This document shows, piece by piece, positions 18,375 to 26,735 of a DNA stretch of 64,000 nucleotides. Source of the DNA: Achromobacter sp. UMC46 (GTDB lineage Bacteria > Pseudomonadota > Gammaproteobacteria > Burkholderiales > Burkholderiaceae_B). The notes beneath the pieces were generated by a model. It was not told the origin of the DNA, searched no databases, and saw only the letters and a program-made list of their open reading frames with translations. The DNA lies in NCBI RefSeq assembly GCF_014170335.1, contig NZ_LZZS01000034.1, forward strand, positions 1 through 64,000. Direction: 5' to 3'. The position numbers and the translations under genes were made by a program. How positions within the stretch are numbered: the first letter of the stretch is position 1; each line of letters begins with the position of its first letter.

Positions 18375-21300
18375 CAATAAGTGACCTCCACTCCGTTTGG
18401 CTTGGTCCAGGCGTTCAGGTTTTCGAGCAGCGTGTCCGCCATGCGGACCCGCCATTCCTCGCCTAGCCGGACCGTGCACAGGAAATTGTTCTTGGTGTAG
18501 ATGATATCGATCGGCACGCCGGGGATGCCGTTTTCGGGCTCGGCGCGGAACGGGTTCAGCATCTGGCGCAGGCGCGCCGCATCGGCCGCCCCGTTGAGCT
18601 TGACCCGCAAGGATTTGGCGCGCGCTTCGCGAGCCAGCTGCAGGTCGTACAACTGGTCGGCCACGATGCGCATGCCCCCGGAATAGTCGTCGTTGCTGAC
18701 CTTGCCCTGGACAATGACCAGCTGGTCTTCGCGCAAGCGGTTGCGGTGCTTCTCGTAGAGTTCGTTGAACACCGAGATCTCGACCTGCGCGGTGCCGTCG
18801 TCCAGCACGGCGAACACCATCTTGCCGCGGCGGGTCATCATGACGCGCACGCTGGCCAGCACGCCGCACATCCATTGCAGATCGCGCTGCGGCTCCACGC
18901 GCGCCAGTTGCATCGGCACGATGCGGCGCACTTCGTCGCGCCAGGCGTCGAACAGGTGGCCGCTGTAGTAATAGCCCAGCGCGGATTTTTCTTCCGTCAG
19001 CTTCTTGTGCAGGTCCCAGGGCGCGACCTTGGCCAGCTCGCCCGCGACCACGTCACCGCTGTCGTCACCGAACAGCGACGCCTGGTTGGCGCTGCGGGCC
19101 GCCTGCTCGGCGGCTTCCATGGCCGTAGGCACTGACGCCAGCATCGCGGCGCGGTTCGGCTCGATGGTGTCGAATGCGCCCGCCTTGATCAGAGCCTCGA
19201 TGGTGCGCCGGTTGACCGCCTGCTTGCCCACGCGGCGGCAGAAGTCGAACAGGTTCAGGAACGGCCCGCCTTCCTTGCGTGCGCGCAGGATGTCTTCGAC
19301 GGCGCCCTGGCCGGTGCCTTTGACTGCGCCCAGTCCGTACCGCATGGTGCGCGGCGGCTTGCCCTTTTCGGTGTGCTTGTCGGCGACCGGCTCAAAGCGG
19401 TAGCCCGAGAAGTTGACGTCCGGCGGCAGCACCTCGACGCCGTTGTCCTGGGCGTCACGGCAGAAGATCTGGACCTTGTCCGTGTCGTCCATGTCGGACG
19501 ACATGGTGGCGGCCAGGAACTCGGTCGGGTGATAGGCCTTGAGCCAGGCGGTCTGGTAGGAAATCAGCGCGTAGGCGGCCGAGTGCGACTTGTTGAAGCC
19601 GTAGCCCGCGAACTTCTCCATCAGGTCGAACAGCTTCACCGCCAGGTCAGGGTCGTGGCCCTTTTCCTTGGCGCCTTGCTCGAACAGCTCGCGGTGCTTG
19701 GCCATTTCTTCGGGCTTTTTCTTGCCCATGGCGCGGCGCAGCAGGTCGGCGCCGCCCAGCGAGTAGCCCCCGATGATCTGCGAGATCAGCATCACCTGTT
19801 CCTGGTAGACGATGACCCCGTAGGTGCTCTTCAGGGTGCCTTCCAGGTCGTTGTGGAAGTAGTCCACCGCGGCGCGGCCGTGCTTGCGGTTGACGAAGTC
19901 GTCCACCATGCCCGACTCCAGCGGCCCCGGGCGGTACAGGGCCAGCATGGCGATGATGTCTTCGAAGGTGTTCGGCCGCAGCTTTTTCAGCAGTTCCTTC
20001 ATGCCGCGCGATTCCAGCTGGAACACGGCGGTGGTGTTGGCGTCGCACAGGATCTTGTAGGCGGCGGGATCGTCGAGTTCCAGCGCCATGACGTCGAAGT
20101 CGCGCTTGCCCTCGTTGAACTGGCGCACATAGCGCACGGCCCAGTCCAGGATCGTCAGGTTGCGCAAGCCCAGGAAGTCGAACTTCACCAGGCCGGCGGC
20201 TTCGACGTCGTCCTTGTCGAACTGCGAAACGGCGCTGTTCTCCTGGCCCGGCTGGCAATACAGCGGGCAGAAGTCGGTAAGCTTGCCGGGCGCGATGAGC
20301 ACGCCGCCCGCGTGCATGCCGATGTTGCGGGTCAGGCCTTCCAGCGGTTTGGCCAGGTCGACCAGCGCGCGCACTTCCTCTTCCTGCTCGTAGCGGTCCT
20401 TGAAGGCCGGTTCGTCCTTCAGGGTGCGTTCGAGGGTCCAGGGATCCATCGGGTTGAATGGGATCAGCTTGGACAGTCCGTCGCAGAACATGTAGGGCAT
20501 GTCCAGCACGCGGCCGGCGTCGCGGACCACGGCCTTGGCGCCCAGCGTGCCGAAAGTGGCGATCTGGCTCACGGCGGCGCGGCCGTACTTTTCCTTGACG
20601 TAGTCGATGACCCGTTCGCGGTTGTCCTGGCAGAAATCGATATCGAAGTCGGGCATGGAGACCCGCTCGGGATTCAGGAATCGCTCGAACAGCAAGTCAT
20701 AGCGGATCGGGTCCAGGTCGGTGATGCCCAACGCGTAAGCCACGAGCGAACCCGCGCCCGAGCCCCGCCCCGGCCCCACCGGCACCCCGTTGTTCTTGCC
20801 CCAGTTGATGAAGTCCTGCACGATCAGGAAGTAGCCCGGGAAGCCCATCTGGATGATGGTCTTGCATTCCCAGCGCAGGCGTTCGTAGTACTGCTCGCGC
20901 TTGGACTCGCGTTCCGCCTCGTCGGGGAACAGGAACGCCATGCGCTTCTCCAGGCCCTCTTCCGACAACTGGACCAGGTAGTCATCCAGCGTCACGCCAT
21001 CGGGCGTAGGGAAATTGGGCAGGCGCGGCTTGCCCAGCACCAGGCTCAGGTTGCAGCGCTTGGCGATTTCGACCGTGTTGGCCAGCGCCGAGGGCACGTC
21101 GGCGAAGCGCCGGGCCATTTCCTCGGAGCTGAGCAGGTACTGTTCCTTGGTGAAGCGGCGCACGCGGCGCGGGTTCGCCAGGATTTCGCCTTCGGCGATG
21201 CAGACGCGGGCCTCGTGGGCCTGGAATTCGTATTCGTCCAGGAACTGCACCGGGTGCGTGGCCACCACCGGCAGGCCGGCTTCCCCCGCCAGCCGCATGG

Positions 21301-21865
21301 CCGCCTGCGTATAGGCTTCGTCGCCGTCCATGCCGGCGCGCTGCAATTCAATGTAGTAGCTCCCCGGGAACAAGTGCGCCCATTGCCGCGCCAGGGCCAG
21401 CGCCGATACGGCGTTGCCGGCGTCCAGCGCCTGGCCCACGTCGCCCATCCGTCCCCCGGACAGCGCGATCAGGCCTTGCTGGCCTTGCAGCCATTCACGG
21501 CGGATTTCCGCCCGGCCCTTGCCCTGGTTCGTCAGGAAAGCCTTGGACAGCAGTTCGCACAGGTTCAGGTAGCCCTGATGGTTGCGCACAAGCAACAGCA
21601 AACGGAACGGCTTGGCCGGATCGTCGTCGTTGGTCAGCCAGACATCGCAGCCGGCGATGGGTTTTACCCCTGCGCCGCGCGCGCCCTTATAGAATTTGAT
21701 CAGGCCGAAAAGGTTCGACAGATCGGTCAGCGCCACGGCTGGCTGGCCCAGCTTGGCGACGCGCTTGATGAGGTCGGAGATGCGCACGATGCCGTCCACC
21801 ACCGAAAACTCGGAGTGGACGCGAAGATGCACAAAAGGGATCGGGGTTGTTACGGCTTCGGACAT
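18374..21865 (-). CDS. dnaE: DNA polymerase III subunit alpha
   Basis: This is the replicative polymerase catalytic subunit. The 1163-residue length matches DnaE. The PHP domain is at the N-terminus (FVHLRVHSEFSVVDG, from residue 10). The polymerase active-site motifs include PDFDIDFCQDNR (catalytic aspartates about residues 408-410). A helix-hairpin-helix and an OB-fold follow towards the C-terminus. The ATG at 21865 is preceded by TACAATTCCCGGT with no purine-rich ribosome site. An earlier in-frame ATG at 21970 would add 35 residues unlike the family. The -10-like TACAAT ends seven bases before the ATG, so a leaderless message is possible. Six glycan genes follow with 1-26 bp overlaps, tying their expression to dnaE. 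Confidence 0.95.
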   Translation of the reverse strand: MSEAVTTPIPFVHLRVHSEFSVVDGIVRISDLIKRVAKLGQPAVALTDLSNLFGLIKFYKGARGAGVKPIAGCDVWLTNDDDPAKPFRLLLLVRNHQGYLNLCELLSKAFLTNQGKGRAEIRREWLQGQQGLIALSGGRMGDVGQALDAGNAVSALALARQWAHLFPGSYYIELQRAGMDGDEAYTQAAMRLAGEAGLPVVATHPVQFLDEYEFQAHEARVCIAEGEILANPRRVRRFTKEQYLLSSEEMARRFADVPSALANTVEIAKRCNLSLVLGKPRLPNFPTPDGVTLDDYLVQLSEEGLEKRMAFLFPDEAERESKREQYYERLRWECKTIIQMGFPGYFLIVQDFINWGKNNGVPVGPGRGSGAGSLVAYALGITDLDPIRYDLLFERFLNPERVSMPDFDIDFCQDNRERVIDYVKEKYGRAAVSQIATFGTLGAKAVVRDAGRVLDMPYMFCDGLSKLIPFNPMDPWTLERTLKDEPAFKDRYEQEEEVRALVDLAKPLEGLTRNIGMHAGGVLIAPGKLTDFCPLYCQPGQENSAVSQFDKDDVEAAGLVKFDFLGLRNLTILDWAVRYVRQFNEGKRDFDVMALELDDPAAYKILCDANTTAVFQLESRGMKELLKKLRPNTFEDIIAMLALYRPGPLESGMVDDFVNRKHGRAAVDYFHNDLEGTLKSTYGVIVYQEQVMLISQIIGGYSLGGADLLRRAMGKKKPEEMAKHRELFEQGAKEKGHDPDLAVKLFDLMEKFAGYGFNKSHSAAYALISYQTAWLKAYHPTEFLAATMSSDMDDTDKVQIFCRDAQDNGVEVLPPDVNFSGYRFEPVADKHTEKGKPPRTMRYGLGAVKGTGQGAVEDILRARKEGGPFLNLFDFCRRVGKQAVNRRTIEALIKAGAFDTIEPNRAAMLASVPTAMEAAEQAARSANQASLFGDDSGDVVAGELAKVAPWDLHKKLTEEKSALGYYYSGHLFDAWRDEVRRIVPMQLARVEPQRDLQWMCGVLASVRVMMTRRGKMVFAVLDDGTAQVEISVFNELYEKHRNRLREDQLVIVQGKVSNDDYSGGMRIVADQLYDLQLAREARAKSLRVKLNGAADAARLRQMLNPFRAEPENGIPGVPIDIIYTKNNFLCTVRLGEEWRVRMADTLLENLNAWTKPNGVEVTY

Positions 21866-21993
21866 ACCGGGAATTGTACCTAGTGATCCTGGTCCAAGCC
21901 GATGTGCCTGAGATTCCTCAAAGGGCGCCCCCTGGACCTTGTGTAACAATACTAGGTAGACATGACCCACCTGTCTCAGGACATCGATTACGT

Positions 21994-22893
21994 ATGAAAT
22001 GGCTAATTCCCGGGATCTGGCTGGCCGCCATCCTGTTTGCGCACTTCCGAGGCCGAGTCAGACTGCCGCTGGGCCGGCAGATGCTGGACCATTCGGTGCT
22101 TCTGGCCCCGATCAACGCGTTCATGGTGCTGGCATCCCGCGTGCCGTCCACCCCCTATCTGACGACCAGCGAAATCGCCGAACTCAAGGTACTGGACGAC
22201 CATTGGGAGACCATCCGCGAGGAAGCGGTGCAGATGGCCGAAATGCGGCGCATCAAGGCGGCCGACTCCCATAACGACATTGGCTTCAATTCCTTCTTCA
22301 AGTACGGCTGGAAGCGCTTCTACCTGAAGTGGTATGACGCCCGCCACCCGTCGGCCGAAGAACTGTGCCCCAAGACCGTCGCCATCCTGAAGACCCTGCC
22401 GAAGGTCAAGGCCGCGATGTTCGCCGAACTGCCCCCCGGCGGCCAGTTGAACCCGCACCGCGATCCGTTCGCCGGTTCGCTGCGCTACCACCTGGGCTTG
22501 GTGACGCCGAACGACGACCGCTGCCACATCATCGTTGACGGCGAATCCTATAGCTGGCGTGACGGCGAAAGCGTGGTGTTCGACGAAACCTACGTGCACG
22601 AGGCCTACAACCACACCGACCAGAACCGGATCATCCTGTTCTGCGACGTAGAGCGCCCGCTGAAATGGGGCTGGGCCGAGGCGTTCAACCGCTGGTTCGG
22701 CCGGGTGGTGATGTCTGCCGCCAGCTCGCCCAACGACGGCGGCGACCAGACCGGCGCCATCAACAAGCTGACGCACGCGCACTGGGTCATCGACCAGAAG
22801 CGCAAGGCTTTCAAGGCGTGGAACCGCACCGTCTACAAGGCCACCAAGTACGCGCTGATCGCGCTGGTCGTCATCGGCTTCATCGCCCTGTAA
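21994..22893 (+). CDS. lpxO: Lipid A hydroxylase LpxO (aspartyl/asparaginyl beta-hydroxylase family)
   Basis: This Fe(II)/2-oxoglutarate-dependent dioxygenase 2-hydroxylates a secondary acyl chain of lipid A at the cytoplasmic face of the inner membrane. The 299-residue length matches LpxO. There is a membrane helix at each end (about 2-15 and 280-299). The catalytic core has the iron-binding pair in NPHRDP (about 150-155) and the distal His in YVHEAYN. An arginine for 2-oxoglutarate follows. It is divergent from dnaE. The ATG at 21994 starts the membrane helix, while the open frame upstream overlaps the dnaE start. It is convergent with the ABC ATPase gene, with an imperfect GC-rich hairpin between them (about 22905-22930). 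Confidence 0.92.
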   Translation: MKWLIPGIWLAAILFAHFRGRVRLPLGRQMLDHSVLLAPINAFMVLASRVPSTPYLTTSEIAELKVLDDHWETIREEAVQMAEMRRIKAADSHNDIGFNSFFKYGWKRFYLKWYDARHPSAEELCPKTVAILKTLPKVKAAMFAELPPGGQLNPHRDPFAGSLRYHLGLVTPNDDRCHIIVDGESYSWRDGESVVFDETYVHEAYNHTDQNRIILFCDVERPLKWGWAEAFNRWFGRVVMSAASSPNDGGDQTGAINKLTHAHWVIDQKRKAFKAWNRTVYKATKYALIALVVIGFIAL

Positions 22894-22946
22894 TCCCGAG
22901 GGATCCCCGGGCGGCTTCGCCCCCCCGGGCGTCGCCGTCCCGAAAG

Positions 22947-24242
22947 TCAGGCCGCTTCGCGTACCGGCAGCGTCAACAGCCCCGTGTGGTAGTCGTAGCC
23001 GTAGATCTCGCCGTACCGGCCCCACTCCACCGCGATCTTCAAGACCCGCTCCGCCTCGTCGGGCTTCAGGAATTCCTCCAGCGAATCCAGGAAGTCCTTC
23101 TCGGGCAAGGCGCCCGCGGGCTCCTGTTCCAGGCTGTGGCGGATATGCGCGGCCAGCGGCACGTGCGCCAGCAGCTGGCGCCCGAAGATGGCCTGCTTCT
23201 GCCCTTGTTCGGCCTGCACGTAGCGCTGACCGAGCGGCGTCAGGAAGATGTCGCCGCGCTCGATCTGGGCCAGGCCGAACAAGCCCAGCGCTTCGCAGGC
23301 CGGCAGCAGATCGTCGTCGGAGATCTCGGCCTCTTCGGCCAGTTTAGGCAGGTCGGCTCGGCCGTTGAACGGCGCCTCGGCCAGCACGTCCAGCACCCCT
23401 TCCATGCGTTCGACCTCTGTCTGCGGAAACCGGTAGCCCAGCCCTTGCTGGCGCGGCGTGGGCACGCCGTGCGCCGGACGCATGGTCATCAAGGCGTAGA
23501 CCTCGTCGATCAGCGCGCGTACTTGGGGGGAGTCCGCGTCGCGTGGACGCGGCAAGCCGATCAGCACCTGGCTGCGGACGCGGCCCGGATCGCTGTCGAA
23601 CACGATGATGCGGTCGGCCATCATCACCGCTTCCTCGATGTTGTGCGACACGATCAGGATGCCCTTGGTCGAGATGCGGCTTTCGTCCCAGAGCTCCAGC
23701 ATGTCGTCGCGCAACGTCTCGCCGGTCAGCACGTCCAGCGCCGAGAACGCCTCGTCCATCAGCAGCACGTCGGGATTCATGACCAGCGCGCGCGCAATGC
23801 CCACGCGCTGGCGCATCCCGCCCGACAATTCGCGCGGCAAGGCGCCGCCGAAACCGCCCAGGCCGATCAGGTCCAGCACGGCGTCGGCACGCTTGGCGCG
23901 TTCGGCGGCCGGCACGCCCTGGGCTTCCAGGCCCAGCTCGACGTTCTGCTGCGCGGTCAGCCACGGGAACAGGGCGAACGACTGGAACACCATCGCGATG
24001 CCCGCGGCCGGCCCATACACCGGCTGGCCGCGGTACGTGACCGTGCCCTGGTCGGCATTGACCAGCCCGGCCATGATGCGCAGCAACGTGGACTTGCCCG
24101 AGCCGGATTTCCCCAGCAGGGCCACGATTTCGCCTTCTTTCAGCGTGAAATCCACATGCTCCAGCACATGCCTCGCCGTCCCGTCGGCGGCGCGGAAAGA
24201 CTTGCCGACGTCGTGCAGATCGATCAAGACATTGGGGGTCAT
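22947..24242 (-). CDS. ABC transporter ATP-binding protein, nitrate/sulfonate/taurine type, with C-terminal AAA-associated domain
   Basis: The 431-residue protein has an ATPase domain in about 1-255: Walker A GKSGSGKS, Q-loop, signature LSGGMRQR and Walker B VLLMDEAFSALD. A C-terminal extension of ~150 residues follows, rich in acidic helices, of the AAA-associated kind found in a subset of nitrate/sulfonate ATPases. It is 8 bp downstream of the fused permease gene, so the two form one importer. No periplasmic binding protein is nearby, and the substrate is therefore unknown. Confidence 0.88.
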   Translation of the reverse strand: MTPNVLIDLHDVGKSFRAADGTARHVLEHVDFTLKEGEIVALLGKSGSGKSTLLRIMAGLVNADQGTVTYRGQPVYGPAAGIAMVFQSFALFPWLTAQQNVELGLEAQGVPAAERAKRADAVLDLIGLGGFGGALPRELSGGMRQRVGIARALVMNPDVLLMDEAFSALDVLTGETLRDDMLELWDESRISTKGILIVSHNIEEAVMMADRIIVFDSDPGRVRSQVLIGLPRPRDADSPQVRALIDEVYALMTMRPAHGVPTPRQQGLGYRFPQTEVERMEGVLDVLAEAPFNGRADLPKLAEEAEISDDDLLPACEALGLFGLAQIERGDIFLTPLGQRYVQAEQGQKQAIFGRQLLAHVPLAAHIRHSLEQEPAGALPEKDFLDSLEEFLKPDEAERVLKIAVEWGRYGEIYGYDYHTGLLTLPVREAA

Positions 24243-24250
24243 GACAACTC

Positions 24251-25984
24251 CTAGCGGCCGCGGTCTTCGGCCAGCAGATACAGCTTGCGCCAGAAAAATC
24301 GGTTCAACAGCATCACGAACACGCACATCACGCCGATGCCGAGCGCGATGCGGTGGAAGTCGCCCAGCTCGGTCATCTGCTTGATGTAGCTGCCCAGGCC
24401 GTCGGCGACCAGCGAGGTCTTGCCCCAAGACACGTACTCGGCCACGATGCTGGCGTTCCAGGAGCCGCCGCTGGCGGTGATGGCGCCCGTGATGAAACTG
24501 GGAAAGACGGCGGGCAGATAGACCCGGCGCCAGCGCAGCCACCCCTTCAACCCCAGGTTATCGGCCGCCAGCCGCAATTCGTTGGGAATGGTGGACGCCC
24601 CGGCCACGACATTGAACAGGATATACCACTGGGTGCCGAAGATGATCAGCGGGCTGAGCCAGATATTGGGGTTGAGGCGCCAGGCCACCATGATGTAGAC
24701 CACGGCGGGAAACAGCAAGTTGACGGGGAACGCCGCCAGGAACTGCGCGACTGCCTGGACTCGTTGCGAATATCGGGGACGCAACCCGATCCACACGGCG
24801 ACCGGCACCCAGACCACCGACGCCAGCGCGATCAGCAGCATGACCCGGACCAGCGTGATGCCGCCCAGGCCCAGCACATGCAGCACTTCACCCCAGCCCA
24901 CGTCCTGGTGGACGAACACCACCAGCTTGTAGGTCGCCAGCAGGGCCGCCGCCGCCAGCAAGGCATCCCAGACCCGGGTCCAACGCGGATCGGGCGTCTT
25001 CGCCCGCGCCCGAATGGAGGTGCCGTCGTACGGCACGCTGAACCACCCCAGCGCACGCCGCATGCACGCCCAGAACGCGTTCGATACCGCCTGCATCCAG
25101 CGGCTGCGCCGCGTCCAGTCCAGCAGCCACGACTGCTGCGCGGCATCGCCCTGCGATTCTTCGAACCGGAACTTGTCCGCCCAGGCCAGCAGCGGCCGGA
25201 AGAACAGCTGGTCGTACAGCAGGATGCCCGCCATCATGGCGCCGATGGCCCAGGCGATGGCGCGGCCGTCCTCGGCCTGGATCGCCACCGCGATGTAGGA
25301 CCCGATGCCCGGCAGCTTGATGTCTTGCCCCGCCACCGAAATGGCTTCGGCGGCCACCAGGAAGAACCAGCCGCCCGACATGGACATCATCATGTTCCAG
25401 AGCAGCCCGGGCGTGGCATAGGGCAATTCCAGCCGCCAGAACCGCTGCCAGCCCGACAGCCGGAAGATCCGCGCGGCTTCATTCAGTTCGGCCGGCACGG
25501 TGCGCATGGATTGATACAGGCTGAACGCCATGTTCCAGGCCTGCGAGGTGAAGATCGCGAAGATCGCCGCACACTCCACGCCCAGCAGGTTGCCTGGGAA
25601 CAGTGCGATGAACGGGGCGATAGCGATGGCCTGGAAGCCCAGGATCGGCACAGACTGAAGGATGTCCAGCATGGGGATCATCGCTTTTTCAGCCGTCCGG
25701 TACTTGGCGGCGATGGCGGCGAACACGAAGCTGAACAGCAATGAGAAGCCCAGCGCCGTGAACATCCGGAGGATGGTGCGCAGGAGGTAATACGGCAGGT
25801 AGGCCGGATCCAGCGAGATCGGCAGCTCCTCGCCCAACGCGAACGGGCGGCTCATCTGGGAGGCGCCGTAAGCCATCACGGCCAGGATGCCCAGCACCAA
25901 GGGCAATAGCGCCCAATCCCAACGGTTAGGGGTGGAACGGGAGCCCGTTTTCGGGCGGGTCCGGGGGCTGAATAACTCGAACAT
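24251..25984 (-). CDS. ABC transporter permease with two fused membrane domains
   Basis: The 577-residue inner-membrane protein has two binding-protein-dependent permease domains in tandem (about 75-290 and 375-570). Each has several hydrophobic segments and an EAA-type loop (residues such as ELNEAARIFRLSGWQRF and ELRLAADNLGLKGWLRW). A single chain therefore makes both halves of the pore. It pairs with the ATPase gene 8 bp downstream. The ATG at 25984 was chosen because the first membrane segment follows after a short basic tail. It has no clear ribosome site, and the open frame upstream runs through a structured repeat, so it is not coding there. Confidence 0.88.
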   Translation of the reverse strand: MFELFSPRTRPKTGSRSTPNRWDWALLPLVLGILAVMAYGASQMSRPFALGEELPISLDPAYLPYYLLRTILRMFTALGFSLLFSFVFAAIAAKYRTAEKAMIPMLDILQSVPILGFQAIAIAPFIALFPGNLLGVECAAIFAIFTSQAWNMAFSLYQSMRTVPAELNEAARIFRLSGWQRFWRLELPYATPGLLWNMMMSMSGGWFFLVAAEAISVAGQDIKLPGIGSYIAVAIQAEDGRAIAWAIGAMMAGILLYDQLFFRPLLAWADKFRFEESQGDAAQQSWLLDWTRRSRWMQAVSNAFWACMRRALGWFSVPYDGTSIRARAKTPDPRWTRVWDALLAAAALLATYKLVVFVHQDVGWGEVLHVLGLGGITLVRVMLLIALASVVWVPVAVWIGLRPRYSQRVQAVAQFLAAFPVNLLFPAVVYIMVAWRLNPNIWLSPLIIFGTQWYILFNVVAGASTIPNELRLAADNLGLKGWLRWRRVYLPAVFPSFITGAITASGGSWNASIVAEYVSWGKTSLVADGLGSYIKQMTELGDFHRIALGIGVMCVFVMLLNRFFWRKLYLLAEDRGR

Positions 25985-26058
25985 ATCGGGGATGTTCCAG
26001 GGCGCAAGGGGAGAGGCCAGCGCATTGGAGCATAACGAGATGACGGCGGTCTGAATTA

Positions 26059-26097
26059 GGGTTTTTGTCGGTTTTTTTGGGGTTTGGGGATTTGGGG
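26059..26097 (+). other. G-tract cluster, possible G-quadruplex, upstream of the ABC permease gene
   Basis: Four G-runs stand at 26059-26061, 26079-26082, 26086-26089 and 26094-26097, separated by T-rich loops (17, 3 and 4 nt). The strand is antisense to the permease gene, which starts at 25984. The composition is unlike the surrounding sequence. Confidence 0.45.
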
Positions 26098-26162
26098 TGT
26101 TGTTTGGAAAGGTGGGTTCTTGAGATGGGTTTACGAGGTGGGGTTCTTGAGACGCCCGGCGT

Positions 26163-26309
26163 GGCGGGAGCCTGGGGGGCGCGGGGCAACGATTGCGGTC
26201 CGGAGCCTTCGCTCCGGACTGCCCCTGCGTCATCCTCGTTGTTGCCTGCGGCAACTGCCTTCGGATTCCCTTGGGCTTATCGACGCCCCGCGCCCCCCAG
26301 GCCCCCGCC
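26163..26309 (+). repeat. Structured repeat element, copy 1 (subtype I)
   Basis: A 25-bp inverted repeat with one mismatch bounds the element (26163-26187 and 26285-26309). Inside are the motif CGATTGCGGT, a hairpin GTCCGGAGC/GCTCCGGAC (26198-26219), the motif GTCATCCTCGT, and a hairpin GTTGCC/GGCAAC (26241-26255). The motif CCTTCGGATTCCCTTGGGC follows. The same order occurs in three other copies in the window. This copy faces copy 2, with a shared GC-rich palindromic centre between them. It lies ~180 bp upstream of the ABC permease start. No protein-coding role is visible. Confidence 0.85.
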
Positions 26310-26507
26310 ACACCAGGCTCGGTCAGGTGCAATCTCACGTCAGTGGGGGAGGACCGGGTGCTTAGGGTTCTTGCCCCGGATGGAGAGGGTGAGGAAGATC
26401 TTGCGGGGCCCGTCCCCGGCCGGCCGCGCGGCCGCAATCGGCGGGCACCGTAAGACTCGTCAAGGATCCTGGACCTGGCGGCGCACCAAGCCAAGACGGC
26501 GGCAGGT
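26310..26507. repeat. Shared tail region between repeat copies 1 and 2
   Basis: The left part (to about 26412) ends in GGAAGATCTTGCGGGGCCCG, which recurs exactly at 55964-55983 on the other strand beside copy 4. The right part, read on the minus strand, contains CCGTCTTGGCTTGGT, then GACGAGT and GCCCGCCGATTGCGGCCGC. The same blocks occur in order after copy 3 (54155-54240). The two tails meet at a GGCCGCGCGGCC palindrome near 26420-26433. Confidence 0.75.
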
Positions 26508-26677
26508 GGTCGGCGGGGCGGCCTGACTGCGCGCAACCTTGATGCGCCCGAGGGAATCTGAAGGAGTCGCCGAAGGCGAGGACGAAGATGACGACGGGGG
26601 GGGCCGCCGAGGCGAGTCCGGAGCGAAGGCTCCGGACCGCAATCGTGGGCGCGCGCAGTCAGGCCGCCTCGCCGACC
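26508..26677 (-). repeat. Structured repeat element, copy 2 (subtype II)
   Basis: A 27-bp inverted repeat with one mismatch bounds it (26508-26534 and 26651-26677). Its sequence differs from that of copy 1. On the minus strand the core reads CACGATTGCGGT, hairpin GTCCGGAGC/GCTCCGGAC (26616-26637), CGTCATCTTCGT, hairpin TCGCC/GGCGA (26567-26579), then CCTTCAGATTCCCTCGGGC. It begins 58 bp after the hrpA stop codon and lies in the direction of hrpA transcription. Confidence 0.85.
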
Positions 26678-26735
26678 AGCGGCCTACGAAGCACAACGCA
26701 TGGACCACGAAGCAAGAAGAGCCGAAGCTTCGCGA

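Noticed and set aside
22905..22932. Bidirectional terminator between lpxO and the ABC ATPase gene
   Set aside because: The GC-rich stem is imperfect and no T-run follows on either strand. Too weak to list as a terminator.
26100..26720. Open frames across the structured repeats near 26 kb
   Set aside because: They read through inverted repeats on both strands and reappear at 54 and 56 kb with different frames. They are by-products of GC-rich palindromes.
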